Position numbers and translations under genes: made by a program | DNA from: JAAYAE01 sp963678395 | GTDB lineage: Bacteria; Bacillota; Negativicutes; Acidaminococcales; Acidaminococcaceae | Assembly (NCBI GenBank): GCA_963678395.1 | Contig: OY782827.1 | Location: forward strand, 186,001 to 250,000 | DNA: 64,000 bases | Direction: 5' to 3' | The notes under the pieces: generated by a model | Databases searched by the model: none | Seen by the model: the letters and a program-made list of their open reading frames with translations, nothing else | What the model was told of the DNA's origin: nothing | In this document: positions 47,864-55,807 of the stretch, one piece after another | Layout of the letters: each line of letters starts with the position of its first letter | How positions within the stretch are numbered: the stretch's first letter is position 1

Positions 47864-49462
47864 ATGTTAGACAATACACGATTGCGTAATAATAAACTTT
47901 TTGCAAAAATAACAACTCCTGAGCAAGCAGCTGAACTGGTGACAAATGGCATGAACGTTTGTGTCAGCGGTTTTACGCCCTCAGGATATCCCAAAAAAAC
48001 CACGCTAGCTTTGGCAAAAGCCATTAAAACAGGTAAAAAATGTTGTGTAAATATTTGGAGTGGAGCATCTGTAGGACCTGAGATAGAAGAGGCTCTTGCG
48101 GCTGTGGGTGGAATTAAAGGCAGGATGCCTTACTATGCGGCCCCTAATAAGAGCATGAAAAAAAGTATTAACGATGGGATGATAAGTTATTGCGATCAGC
48201 ACTTAAGCCATTTTGCTCAACAGGTAGATTATGGTTTTTATGGTAATGTGGATTTAGCTATTGTAGAGGTTGCGGCTATTAATGAAGCTGGCAATTTGAT
48301 TCTGGGATCGGGTATAGGCAATATACCCATGTTTGTAAAATATGCAAAAAAAATAATTATAGAGGTTAACACCTCTATACCCTTGAGCTTAGAAGGAATG
48401 CATGATATTTTCATTCTGCCAAAGCCACCTTACCGTAGAGAGATTCCTATTTATAACGTGTGCGATAGAATAGGTAGTCCTTATGCAGAATGTGGCATCG
48501 ATAGAATTGACTGCATTGTGGAATCTGACATATTAGATCACGTGCGTGATTTAGTGCCGCCTGATACCATTAGTGAAGCTATTGCTGGAAATTTAGTTGA
48601 TTTTTTGGAACACGAGCAAAAAATGGGACGTATTCCTGAAAAAATGTTACCACTTCAGTCTGGAGTAGGAAGTATCGCTAACGCAGTACTACTGGGCTTA
48701 AATAAATCGAAGTTTGAAAATTTAGAGATGTATTCAGAAATTTTACAAGATAGTGTTTTCACTTTAATTAAAAACGGTAAAATTTCTCAAGCGTCAGGTT
48801 GTGCTTTTACTCCTTCGCCTAAGGTTTGGACGATGTATAAAGAAGCTCCCGATTTATATAGAAATAAAATCATTTTAAGCCCTTTAGACATTGCAAATTC
48901 TCCGGAAGTTATTAGGCGGCTTGGGGTTGTTGCTTTGAATACACCAATAGAGTTTGATATTTATGGACAAGCTAATTCTACCCACATTATGGGCACTACC
49001 ATGATGAATGGAATTGGTGGCAGTGGTGATTATATGCGCAATGGTTATTTAACAATATTTTCTACTAATTCTACCCACATTATGGGCACTACCATGATGA
49101 ATGGAATTGGTGGCAGTGGTGATTATATGCGCAATGGTTATTTAACAATATTTTCTACAGAGTCTACGGCTAAAGACGGAAAAATATCGCGTATTGTGCC
49201 TATGGTTTCACACACAGACCATACAGAGCATGACAACATGGTATTCATTACAGAATATGGCGTGGCAGATATTAGAGGCTTGGAGCCGTATAGAAGGGCA
49301 AGGCTCATCATTGAAAAATGTGCTCACCCCAATTTCAGACCCCAGCTTCTAGACTATTTAAAATATGCGGAGAGGCATTTCCCAGGACATGAACCTCAGA
49401 ATTTAGAATATGCATTTGACATGCAGGTGCAATTTTTGCAAACAGGATCAATGCTGAAATAA
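47864..49462 (+). CDS. Acetyl-CoA hydrolase/transferase family CoA-transferase (succinate/propionate/acetate type) with internal duplication
   Basis: Transfers CoA between acyl-CoA and a carboxylate. The neighbouring methylmalonyl-CoA mutase suggests propionyl-CoA:succinate or succinyl-CoA:acetate exchange (YgfH/ScpC-like). Seen: 'EQAAELVTNGMNVCVSGFTPS' (in part), 'VDLAIVEVAAINEAGNLILGS', 'LPLQSGVGSIANAVLLGL', 'VPMVSHTDHTEHDNMVFITE' and 'GVADIRGLEPYRRARLIIE'. The 31 residues from NSTHIMG to YLTIFST occur twice in a row, in frame, so the protein is 532 aa instead of about 501. The duplicated block is the conserved glycine-rich GGSGDY region, so the insertion may disable the enzyme. AAAGGAG precedes ATG 47864. 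Confidence 0.9.
   Translation: MLDNTRLRNNKLFAKITTPEQAAELVTNGMNVCVSGFTPSGYPKKTTLALAKAIKTGKKCCVNIWSGASVGPEIEEALAAVGGIKGRMPYYAAPNKSMKKSINDGMISYCDQHLSHFAQQVDYGFYGNVDLAIVEVAAINEAGNLILGSGIGNIPMFVKYAKKIIIEVNTSIPLSLEGMHDIFILPKPPYRREIPIYNVCDRIGSPYAECGIDRIDCIVESDILDHVRDLVPPDTISEAIAGNLVDFLEHEQKMGRIPEKMLPLQSGVGSIANAVLLGLNKSKFENLEMYSEILQDSVFTLIKNGKISQASGCAFTPSPKVWTMYKEAPDLYRNKIILSPLDIANSPEVIRRLGVVALNTPIEFDIYGQANSTHIMGTTMMNGIGGSGDYMRNGYLTIFSTNSTHIMGTTMMNGIGGSGDYMRNGYLTIFSTESTAKDGKISRIVPMVSHTDHTEHDNMVFITEYGVADIRGLEPYRRARLIIEKCAHPNFRPQLLDYLKYAERHFPGHEPQNLEYAFDMQVQFLQTGSMLK
48974..49159 (+). repeat. 93-bp perfect tandem duplication inside the CoA-transferase gene
   Basis: 48974-49066 and 49067-49159 are identical except for the last base (92 of 93). 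The duplication keeps frame and starts and ends at a shared TTCTAC, which suggests replication slippage between 6-bp direct repeats. Confidence 0.95.
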
Positions 49463-49492
49463 TACGAGTAAATCGAAAGCGGGGAAAGTTAC

Positions 49493-51136
49493 ATGGATAA
49501 GCAAATTATAGCGGGTTTACAACACTATGAGACAAAAATACAACAGAGTTTAGTTAAAAATCCAGAACGTAAAGACTTTGCGGTTAAACGCCTGTATACT
49601 CCTTTAGATACGGAAAACTTTAATTATATTACCAATATTGGATTTCCCGGTGAATATCCCTTTACTAGGGGTGTACAACCTACTATGTATCGCGGTCGGT
49701 TGTGGACTATGCGTGCATATGCTGGGTTTGCTACAGCAGAAGAAACAAATGCTAGGTATAAATATTTGTTGGGAGTGGGCCAGACAGGATTGTCTGTAGC
49801 TATGGATTTACCAACGCAGATTGGCTTAGATTCGGATGCGGATTTAGCACAAGGTGAAGTAGGAAAAGTTGGTGTAGCTATTGATTCACTAGCTGATATG
49901 GAACAGTTATTTGCAGGGATTCCCTTGGATAAGGTTAGCACATCCATGACAATAAATGGTCCTGCCGCCGTGCTTTTGGCTATGTATGTAGTTGTAGCGG
50001 AAAAACAAGGCGTGAAACCGGAACAACTACGTGGCACGATTCAAAACGATATTTTAAAAGAATATATTGCTCGTGGGACCTATATTTTCCCACCACGTCC
50101 ATCTATGAGACTAGTAACAGATACTTTTGCCTACTGTTCTAATAATATTCCTAAATGGAATACAATCAGCGTAGGCGCATACCATATTCGAGAAGCTGGT
50201 GCTTCTCCGGTACAGGAAATAGCGTTTGCGTTTTCCAATGCTATTGCTTGCATAGATGCAGCAATTAAAGCGGGGCAAAAGGTTGATGATTTTGTACCCG
50301 GTATTAGTTGGATTTTTACGGCTGGACTGAATTTTTTTGAAGAGATTGCAAAATTTCGTGCGGCCCGTCGTTTGTGGGCTCGCATTATGAAAGAACGCTA
50401 TGGAGCTACTATACCAAAAGCACAAATGCTGCGTGTGCATGTACATACAGCGGGTAGCGTACTAACAGCGCAACAACCACTTAATAACGTAGTACGGATT
50501 ACTTGGCAGGCTATGAGCGCGGTACTGGCCGGTATTCAATCTATGGCATGTTGTGCCTACGATGAAGCGATTGCCCTTCCAACAGAAGAGTCTGCAACCT
50601 TGGCCTTACGAACACAACAGCTCTTGGCGTATGAAAGCAGCATTACCGATACTATAGATCCTTTAGCGGGGTCTTATTATGTGGAGTACTTGACTAGCAA
50701 AATAGAAAATGAGGCAGAAAAATATATTGGTAAAATTGATGAAATGGGCGGTGCGGTCGCTGCAATTGAAAAGGGCTACATGCAAGCCGAGATGGCTTCT
50801 TACGCCTATAGTTATCAAAGGGATATTGAGACAGGTAACCTTACTGTTATTGGTATAAATAAATTTGCTGATAATAAAAAATTGGCGAAGCAGGAAGTTA
50901 TTAAGGTAGATATGAACGTAGCTGCCAGACAGATTAGTAAGGTAGACAATATTAAAATGCAGCGTAATCAAAAGGAAGTAGAACATGCTTTAGCAGACTT
51001 GAAAAAGGCGTGCCTCGGTACAGAAAATACTATGCCCTATATTATTGCGGCAGTAAAGACTTATGCTACATTAGGTGAAATTTGTGGTATTATGAAAGAG
51101 GTATTTGGAGAATATAAGCCTAGCGCAGCCTATTAA
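49493..51136 (+). CDS. Methylmalonyl-CoA mutase, catalytic (large) subunit without B12 domain
   Basis: Isomerises succinyl-CoA and (R)-methylmalonyl-CoA in the succinate-propionate pathway. The TIM barrel shows 'YPFTRGVQPTMYRGRLWTMR', 'GVGQTGLSVAMDLPTQIGLD' (in part), 'SMTINGPAAVLLAMYVVVAE', 'HIREAGASPVQEIAFAF' and 'RVHVHTAGSVLTAQQPLNN'. The 547-aa length covers only the substrate domain, so the cobalamin-binding subunit must be a separate gene; it is not adjacent (a broken PrpD gene follows). It lies 30 bases behind the CoA-transferase and is presumably co-transcribed with it under LysR control. Confidence 0.93.
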   Translation: MDKQIIAGLQHYETKIQQSLVKNPERKDFAVKRLYTPLDTENFNYITNIGFPGEYPFTRGVQPTMYRGRLWTMRAYAGFATAEETNARYKYLLGVGQTGLSVAMDLPTQIGLDSDADLAQGEVGKVGVAIDSLADMEQLFAGIPLDKVSTSMTINGPAAVLLAMYVVVAEKQGVKPEQLRGTIQNDILKEYIARGTYIFPPRPSMRLVTDTFAYCSNNIPKWNTISVGAYHIREAGASPVQEIAFAFSNAIACIDAAIKAGQKVDDFVPGISWIFTAGLNFFEEIAKFRAARRLWARIMKERYGATIPKAQMLRVHVHTAGSVLTAQQPLNNVVRITWQAMSAVLAGIQSMACCAYDEAIALPTEESATLALRTQQLLAYESSITDTIDPLAGSYYVEYLTSKIENEAEKYIGKIDEMGGAVAAIEKGYMQAEMASYAYSYQRDIETGNLTVIGINKFADNKKLAKQEVIKVDMNVAARQISKVDNIKMQRNQKEVEHALADLKKACLGTENTMPYIIAAVKTYATLGEICGIMKEVFGEYKPSAAY

Positions 51137-51186
51137 AGCCACAATAAGAATAAAGATTATTGGCTATAATAGTTTTTTGTTTTAGG

Positions 51187-51213
51187 CTTCTGTAATTACT
51201 AACATTACAGAAG
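51187..51213 (+). other. Hairpin abutting the ribosome binding site of the PrpD-like gene
   Basis: CTTCTGTAAT (51187-51196) pairs perfectly with ATTACAGAAG (51204-51213), with loop TACTAAC. The 3' arm runs straight into GGAG, so folding could limit ribosome access. An earlier AGCC-AATAA/TTATT-GGCT stem (about 51136-51166) followed by T6 may end mutase transcripts. Confidence 0.6.
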
Positions 51214-51219
51214 GGAGTG

Positions 51220-52588
51220 ATGAAAGTGTCAACAAAAGCATTGGCAACTTTTGCTGCCAACATTAAATATGAAAAGCTTGCACCTGAGACTATTTGTAAA
51301 GCCAAATAATGCCTTTTAGAATGGTTAGGAGTTTGTATCAGAGGTTCACAAGAACCTGCCTGTAATATTATTCGGGAGGTGCTCTTAGTAAAAGGAGGAA
51401 CAGGACCTGCAAATGTTTTTACGGGGAAAAATGAACAAGCGTCTGCCCTTAATGCAGCTTTTTGCAATGGTAGCGCATCACATTCTTTAGACTTTGATGA
51501 TTTGCATAATCCCTCTATAATACATTTAGCCTGTGTAGTTATTCCTCCGGTTTTTGCTTTGGGAGAAGCTGAGCATAAAAACGGTAAAAGTATGCTAGCA
51601 GCCACGGTAGCTGGTTACGAAGTAGGTGCTCGTGTTGGTGAATCGGTTATTCCTGAATCGTATTTTTTTTGGCACACTACAGGTACTGCCGGTACTTTTG
51701 GTGCTGCTGCTTCTGCAGCTAGTATGTTAGGCTTGGATGAAGAGACGTTTCTCCAAGCCCTAGGTAGTGCAGGAACTCAAGCTGCCGGGTTATGGGAATT
51801 CCTTAAAGAAGGGGCTATGAGTAAGACACTGCATACAGGTAAAAGTTCTTATGCAGGAGTTTTATCTGCTTATTTAGCACAAAAAGGTTTTACCGGCGCT
51901 ACGCAGATACTAGAAGGGGAAAAAGGTTTTTGTAAGGCTATGGTTGCTAAACCTCATTTGGAAAAAATTAACGGAGGGATTGGGCAAGGGATATAAAATT
52001 GATGAAAATTCTTTTAAGCCCTATGCCTGTTGCAAGCATTCACATGCTTCTCTTTATGCTATGCAGGTATTACGTAAAAATAAAAAATTGAAGCCCGCAG
52101 ATATCTCAGGTATTGAGCTTCATATTAATAATATGACCGATTTTTTAATCAATAATCCTGAACCTAAAAATTCCTATGGCTGTAAATTTAGCATACAATA
52201 TTGTGTTGCCGGTATGCTTAAATATGGTGAAATGGGGATTGAACAATTTGCTCCTGATATTATTAATGATAAAGAAGTACAGGCTATTATGAAACAGATT
52301 AAAATAATAAAGGACCCGGAGATTGAAGCACTACACACTAGAGACTCTTCTAAATTGGCATCCAAAGTAGTTCTTTATTGCATGGATGGTCGCACTCTTG
52401 AAATGCAGGTAGATTACCCCAAAGGTGATCCACCTAATCCCATGACCTGGGAAGAAAGTGTTAAAAAATTCATGAACTTGGTTACGCCTGTTTACGGTGA
52501 AATAAAGGCTGAGAAGTTTTGTCAGTTCTTTAATAATATCGAGCAAGTAGATGATTTCAATAAGGCTATAGATTGCATATTAAAATAG
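51220..52588 (+). pseudogene. MmgE/PrpD family protein, with one in-frame stop and one frameshift
   Basis: Family of 2-methylcitrate dehydratase/cis-aconitate decarboxylase-type enzymes. From ATG 51220 (GGGAG upstream) the frame reads 'LATFAANIKYEKLAPETICK' and hits TAA at 51307-51309, then continues in frame with CLLEWLGVCIRGSQEP, the expected helix. It includes 'GSASHSLDFDDLHNPSIIHL' and 'ALGSAGTQAAGLWEFLKEGA'. At about 51989 one extra G shifts the frame (GIGQGI-stop versus GYKIDEN), after which 'FKPYACCKHSHASLYAMQVL' and the rest follow to 52588. Two independent lesions make it non-functional as sequenced. Its operon partners suggest a role in propionate or C4-dicarboxylate metabolism, now lost. 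Confidence 0.85.
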
Positions 52589-52603
52589 AGCTAAGAATTT
52601 CTA

Positions 52604-52649
52604 AAGTACACCACCGACGTTGGGTAAACATCGGGAGGTGTACTTTTTT
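52604..52649 (+). terminator. Terminator after the PrpD-like gene
   Basis: AAGTACACC (52604-52612) pairs with GGTGTACTT (52637-52645), with an inner CCGA/TCGG stem, and T6 at 52644-52649. The following gap to 52826 shows no gene; it ends with AAAGGAGGAGAGG. Confidence 0.85.
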
Positions 52650-52826
52650 GGGGGAAAATATTTTTGGGCAGATTATTTTGGGTGGAAGCTTTACTTTTAT
52701 TTTATATGTAGTTACCCAATTATTGCAGCTAAATACCCTATTGTGCAAAAGACTATAAATAGGGAAGGAGAACAAAACACCAGTAGCGAAGGTTGCTCTT
52801 ATCCCAGTTAGAAAGGAGGAGAGGTA

Positions 52827-54024
52827 TTGCAATTGTATCGGTGGCGTGCTCGCAATAAAAGTGGCAAGATTTTTACTGGCCAGTTACTAGCCTGTAGTGA
52901 TCGAGAAGTAGCAGAATACGTACAAGAACGACATGGATATGTTACAAATATACAAAAGATAAACAATTGGTATAATTATAAAAAAATCTGGGGTACGAAA
53001 AAAATAACAAACAAAAGCAAAGAAAGCTTTTTTAGACAATTATCAACTTTGCTAAATAGCGGCATTACGTTGCTTAGAGCATTGGAAATTATTAGAAATA
53101 AAAGTACGGGAATGCTAGCAGAAGTCTGTGTAAATATGGAAGCAGATTTATTTAAAGGGTTGGCATTTTCTAGTGCTATGCGAAAATTGTTTCCAACTAT
53201 TTAATCATACTGACGTTAGAATTGTGGAGGCAGGCGAAAGTAGCGAAAATATAGCTGTACTTTTTGCGCAATTAGCAGCTTTTTACCAAAAAAAAGTACA
53301 AGAGCAAAGATTTTTAGTAAATGCCTGTATTTATCCCGTTATCGTTTTATTGCTTGCGGGGCTAACTTTTATATACTTTTTGTGGAAGGTATTACCGCTT
53401 TTGTTGGATTTATATATAACAATGCAGATGGAGCCTAGCAGGTCTTTAAGCGTATTGCTTTTCTTGGGAAAAATCTTTACTGATTTTCGTGGGGAATTTT
53501 TTTTTATGGTTTTCATACTTATGTGGCAAATATACAGAGGGAGAGAAAAGTGGAAAGTTTTGTTATTAAAATTACCACTAATTAAATCTTGTTATCATGA
53601 TTTGTTGGAAGTACGTTATTGCAGGATTCTGTCTATTATGCTATCTAGTGGAATCGCGTTGCCGGCAGCACTTAAGGCTGCTGGCGAAACATTATCTTTA
53701 GAAACACTACGCAGGCAAAGTGAACACTTAAATCGTGAAGTTTTACAAGGTATGCTTGTAAGTAAGGCGGCAGTTTGCAGTGAAATTTTTAACCATACAA
53801 CCATAGAATTTATTGCTGTGGGTGAAGAGAGCGGAAATTTGGCAGAAATGCTTATGGAGGCAGCTAATATCACAGATAAAGACTTGCAGGCCAAGCTGAA
53901 AAATTTAAAGGCTATGATTGAGCCTATACTTATGGTGTTCATTACTTTGTTAGTAGGTTGTATTATTATTTCTATAACGTCACCGATACTGGGTTTAATG
54001 ACTGGGTTGCCAGACTATAAATAA
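52827..54024 (+). pseudogene. Second PilC/GspF-like platform protein, frameshifted
   Basis: A diverged paralogue of the pilus/type II platform protein. It starts at TTG 52827 (7 bases after AAAGGAGGAG). The N-terminal part has 'YRWRARNKSGKIFTGQLLA' and the GspF motif 'FFRQLSTLLNSGITLLRAL', ending at TAA 53202-53204. The next frame resumes at once with NHTDVRIVEAGESSENIAVL, membrane segments ('PVIVLLLAGLTFIYFLWKVL'), and the second GspF repeat 'RYCRILSIMLSSGIALPAAL' ... 'FIAVGEESGNLAEM', with a C-terminal hydrophobic helix. One extra T near 53200 explains the shift; corrected length is about 398 aa. It heads a small operon with a pilin-like and an inhibitor-like gene. Confidence 0.82.
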
Positions 54025-54039
54025 TAGGAGTTGAACACG

Positions 54040-54782
54040 ATGTTTAAGCAAATTATACAGCACAAAATCGCAGCATATAAAAACAGTAAGGGTTTCACGC
54101 TAATAGAACTAGTAGCAGTTATGGCCATAGTTGGTGTTTTGGCAGTAGCTTTAGTGCCATCTATTGAAGCGGCTATGAATCGTGCTGAGAATACTAAAAT
54201 TATAACTACTTTGACAAAAATTGAGGGAGCAATAAAAACATATCAGTGAAATGTATAATAATATAATTTACAGTGGCCAAGAAATAAGTGGTAATATTCC
54301 CAAAGGGCTTTTACCTGCTAACTATCCACTATCTAATATTGTGCCATCAATAGATATAAAAGGTTATTTGCACTACAAAAGCATGCCTTTGCCAGATACG
54401 GCAGCTCTAAGAGATGTTGGCTTACTAAGTAGAATATATGCCAACGATAGTGGTGCTAGCAGCGGAACATATGTCATTGGCAATAACACTCTTATAAAAG
54501 GCAATGGGGTTTTATATTCAGGCAATCCAATTAACATTCGACAAGGTTGTAATAGTAGAGGTAAACTTTGGCTTATTTGTAATGATAAAATTATTATAGG
54601 TGATGATGTTAAGTTGAAACATGCTTTTTTGTTTGCTAAGGGGTCAATATATATTGGGCGAAATGTTAGTATATATGGTATAATAGTCAGCGCAGGTAAG
54701 ATTGAGCTAGGCGATGGATTTATCATGCGTGGTGATAATTCTGTGCTAGAAAAAATTTTCTACTTCCTGCTACATGAACTAG
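54040..54782 (+). pseudogene. Prepilin with C-terminal beta-helix-like domain, frameshifted twice
   Basis: It starts at ATG 54040 behind AGGAG. The prepilin N-terminus is clear: a basic leader ending 'KNSKG', then 'FTLIELVAVMAIVGVLAVAL', with Glu at +5. The frame stops at TGA 54247-54249 after 'KIEGAIKTYQ'. Coding continues one base over with MYNNIIYSGQEISGNIPKG and about 150 residues. This half contains repeating strands such as 'KIIIGDDVKLKHAFLFAK', 'SIYIGRNVSIYGIIVSAG' and 'IELGDGFIMRGD', a left-handed beta-helix or bactofilin-like pattern. A further +1 at A6 (54750-54755) would end the gene at TAG 54780-54782, overlapping the next ribosome site. I infer one gene of about 247 codons; the two halves might instead be separate genes, as no ribosome site precedes 54251. 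Confidence 0.65.
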
Positions 54783-54794
54783 GAGGCAGTACTG

Positions 54795-55688
54795 ATGAAA
54801 AAGACATGTATTTTAACTTTGCTTTTATTATTGTTCACGGTAAATGCGTGGGCTTTTGGGCAGTCAACTATTATGGAGAATGTTTTAAGCAGTAGCAAAA
54901 GACAGGGTACTATACCGATGGTAGATGGTGTGCAAGATATTAATGTGCAAAAAAGCATCAATGCGCTGTTGAACGATGCTGCTGAAAAATTAGGGAAAGA
55001 TGCAGGAGGTCAAGTGAAATTATCTTATGAGGTTACGTTGAATAGACCCACGATGTTTAGCGTAGTTTTGCAAGCTTCCGGTGATAAAACTCTTTATAAG
55101 GGCTTTAATATTGATATAATTTCCGATAAAGAATGTGATCCGAAAGATTTCTTTTATCTCAAGGACGATTTTGTTAAAACACTAGATACTAGGTCATACG
55201 TTTTTTCTGAGGAGGGTTTGCTTTTAGCTTCAGAAAATGGTGCGGCTTATTCAGAAAAATTATCGTATACAGCAATCTAGCAATATCTTAATATTGCTAG
55301 TTGCGCTAGGTTTATGACCGGCTATAAGGTAACAGGGGCTAGTGAAGGAAAAACCTTACCTTTGCAAGTAGGTTCCTTGGTTTCTTTGTATTTGCCTTCT
55401 AATCCTTCTACAGGTTTTGATTGGTATATTTCAGAAAACAATAAACCTGATGGGTTTGTAAGTTTAGGAAATTCATTTTTCCTACCCATTAACGTTAACT
55501 CAAATAACGTTAACTCAAATGTTACAGGTGTGCCGGGCAATACTATCCTTTTCTTTGGTTTTACTAAACCTGGAAAGTATAAGCTGGTTTTTAAATATAA
55601 AAGACCTTGGACAGAAAATGTGGATAAAGCAATGACATATAATTTTCTTTTGGCTTTGTATTTCAAGCGATTTATTGTTAGAATATAG
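54795..55688 (+). pseudogene. Secreted protein with chagasin-like (I42) cysteine protease inhibitor domain, split by an in-frame TAG
   Basis: ATG 54795 follows AGGAGG. It has a signal peptide ('ILTLLLLLFTVNAWA'), then a domain resembling DUF4163/DUF3298 ('QGTIPMVDGVQDINVQKSIN', 'SYEVTLNRPTMFSVVLQAS'). TAG at 55278-55280 interrupts the frame after 'YSEKLSYTAI'; the same frame continues QYLNIASCARFMTGYKVTG into a C-terminal domain with the three chagasin loops: NPSTGFDWYI, a GVPGN loop before ILFFGF, and KRPW. As one gene it is about 297 codons. If the stop is real, only the first 161 residues are made and the inhibitor is lost unless restarted at ATG 55314. A 15-bp tandem duplication lies in the inhibitor domain. 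The domain calls are mine from motifs. Confidence 0.68.
55491..55520 (+). repeat. 15-bp tandem duplication
   Basis: AACGTTAACTCAAAT occurs twice in a row (55491-55505, 55506-55520), in frame, encoding the repeated NVNSN in the chagasin-like domain. Confidence 0.88.
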
Positions 55689-55807
55689 TTGTACCGGTAA
55701 TTGTCAGTTTATCTTGAAGCGCAGAGCACAAATGGTTTTACTGTGAGGACGGTAGTTGCTGGCAGGTAAAAGCAGTTTTTTATAAAAAGTGAATATTGGA
55801 GGACGAA

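Noticed and set aside
48974..49159. Insertion sequence or integrated element at the duplication
   Set aside because: The repeated DNA is the gene's own sequence with no inverted repeats or foreign DNA.
52650..52826. Cyclic di-GMP (GEMM) riboswitch before the second pilus locus
   Set aside because: The region lacks the conserved GEMM-I core; only scattered short stems are present.
52573..52832. Small open frames between the PrpD-like gene and the second pilC
   Set aside because: They run through the terminator hairpin, lack ribosome sites and have low-complexity products.
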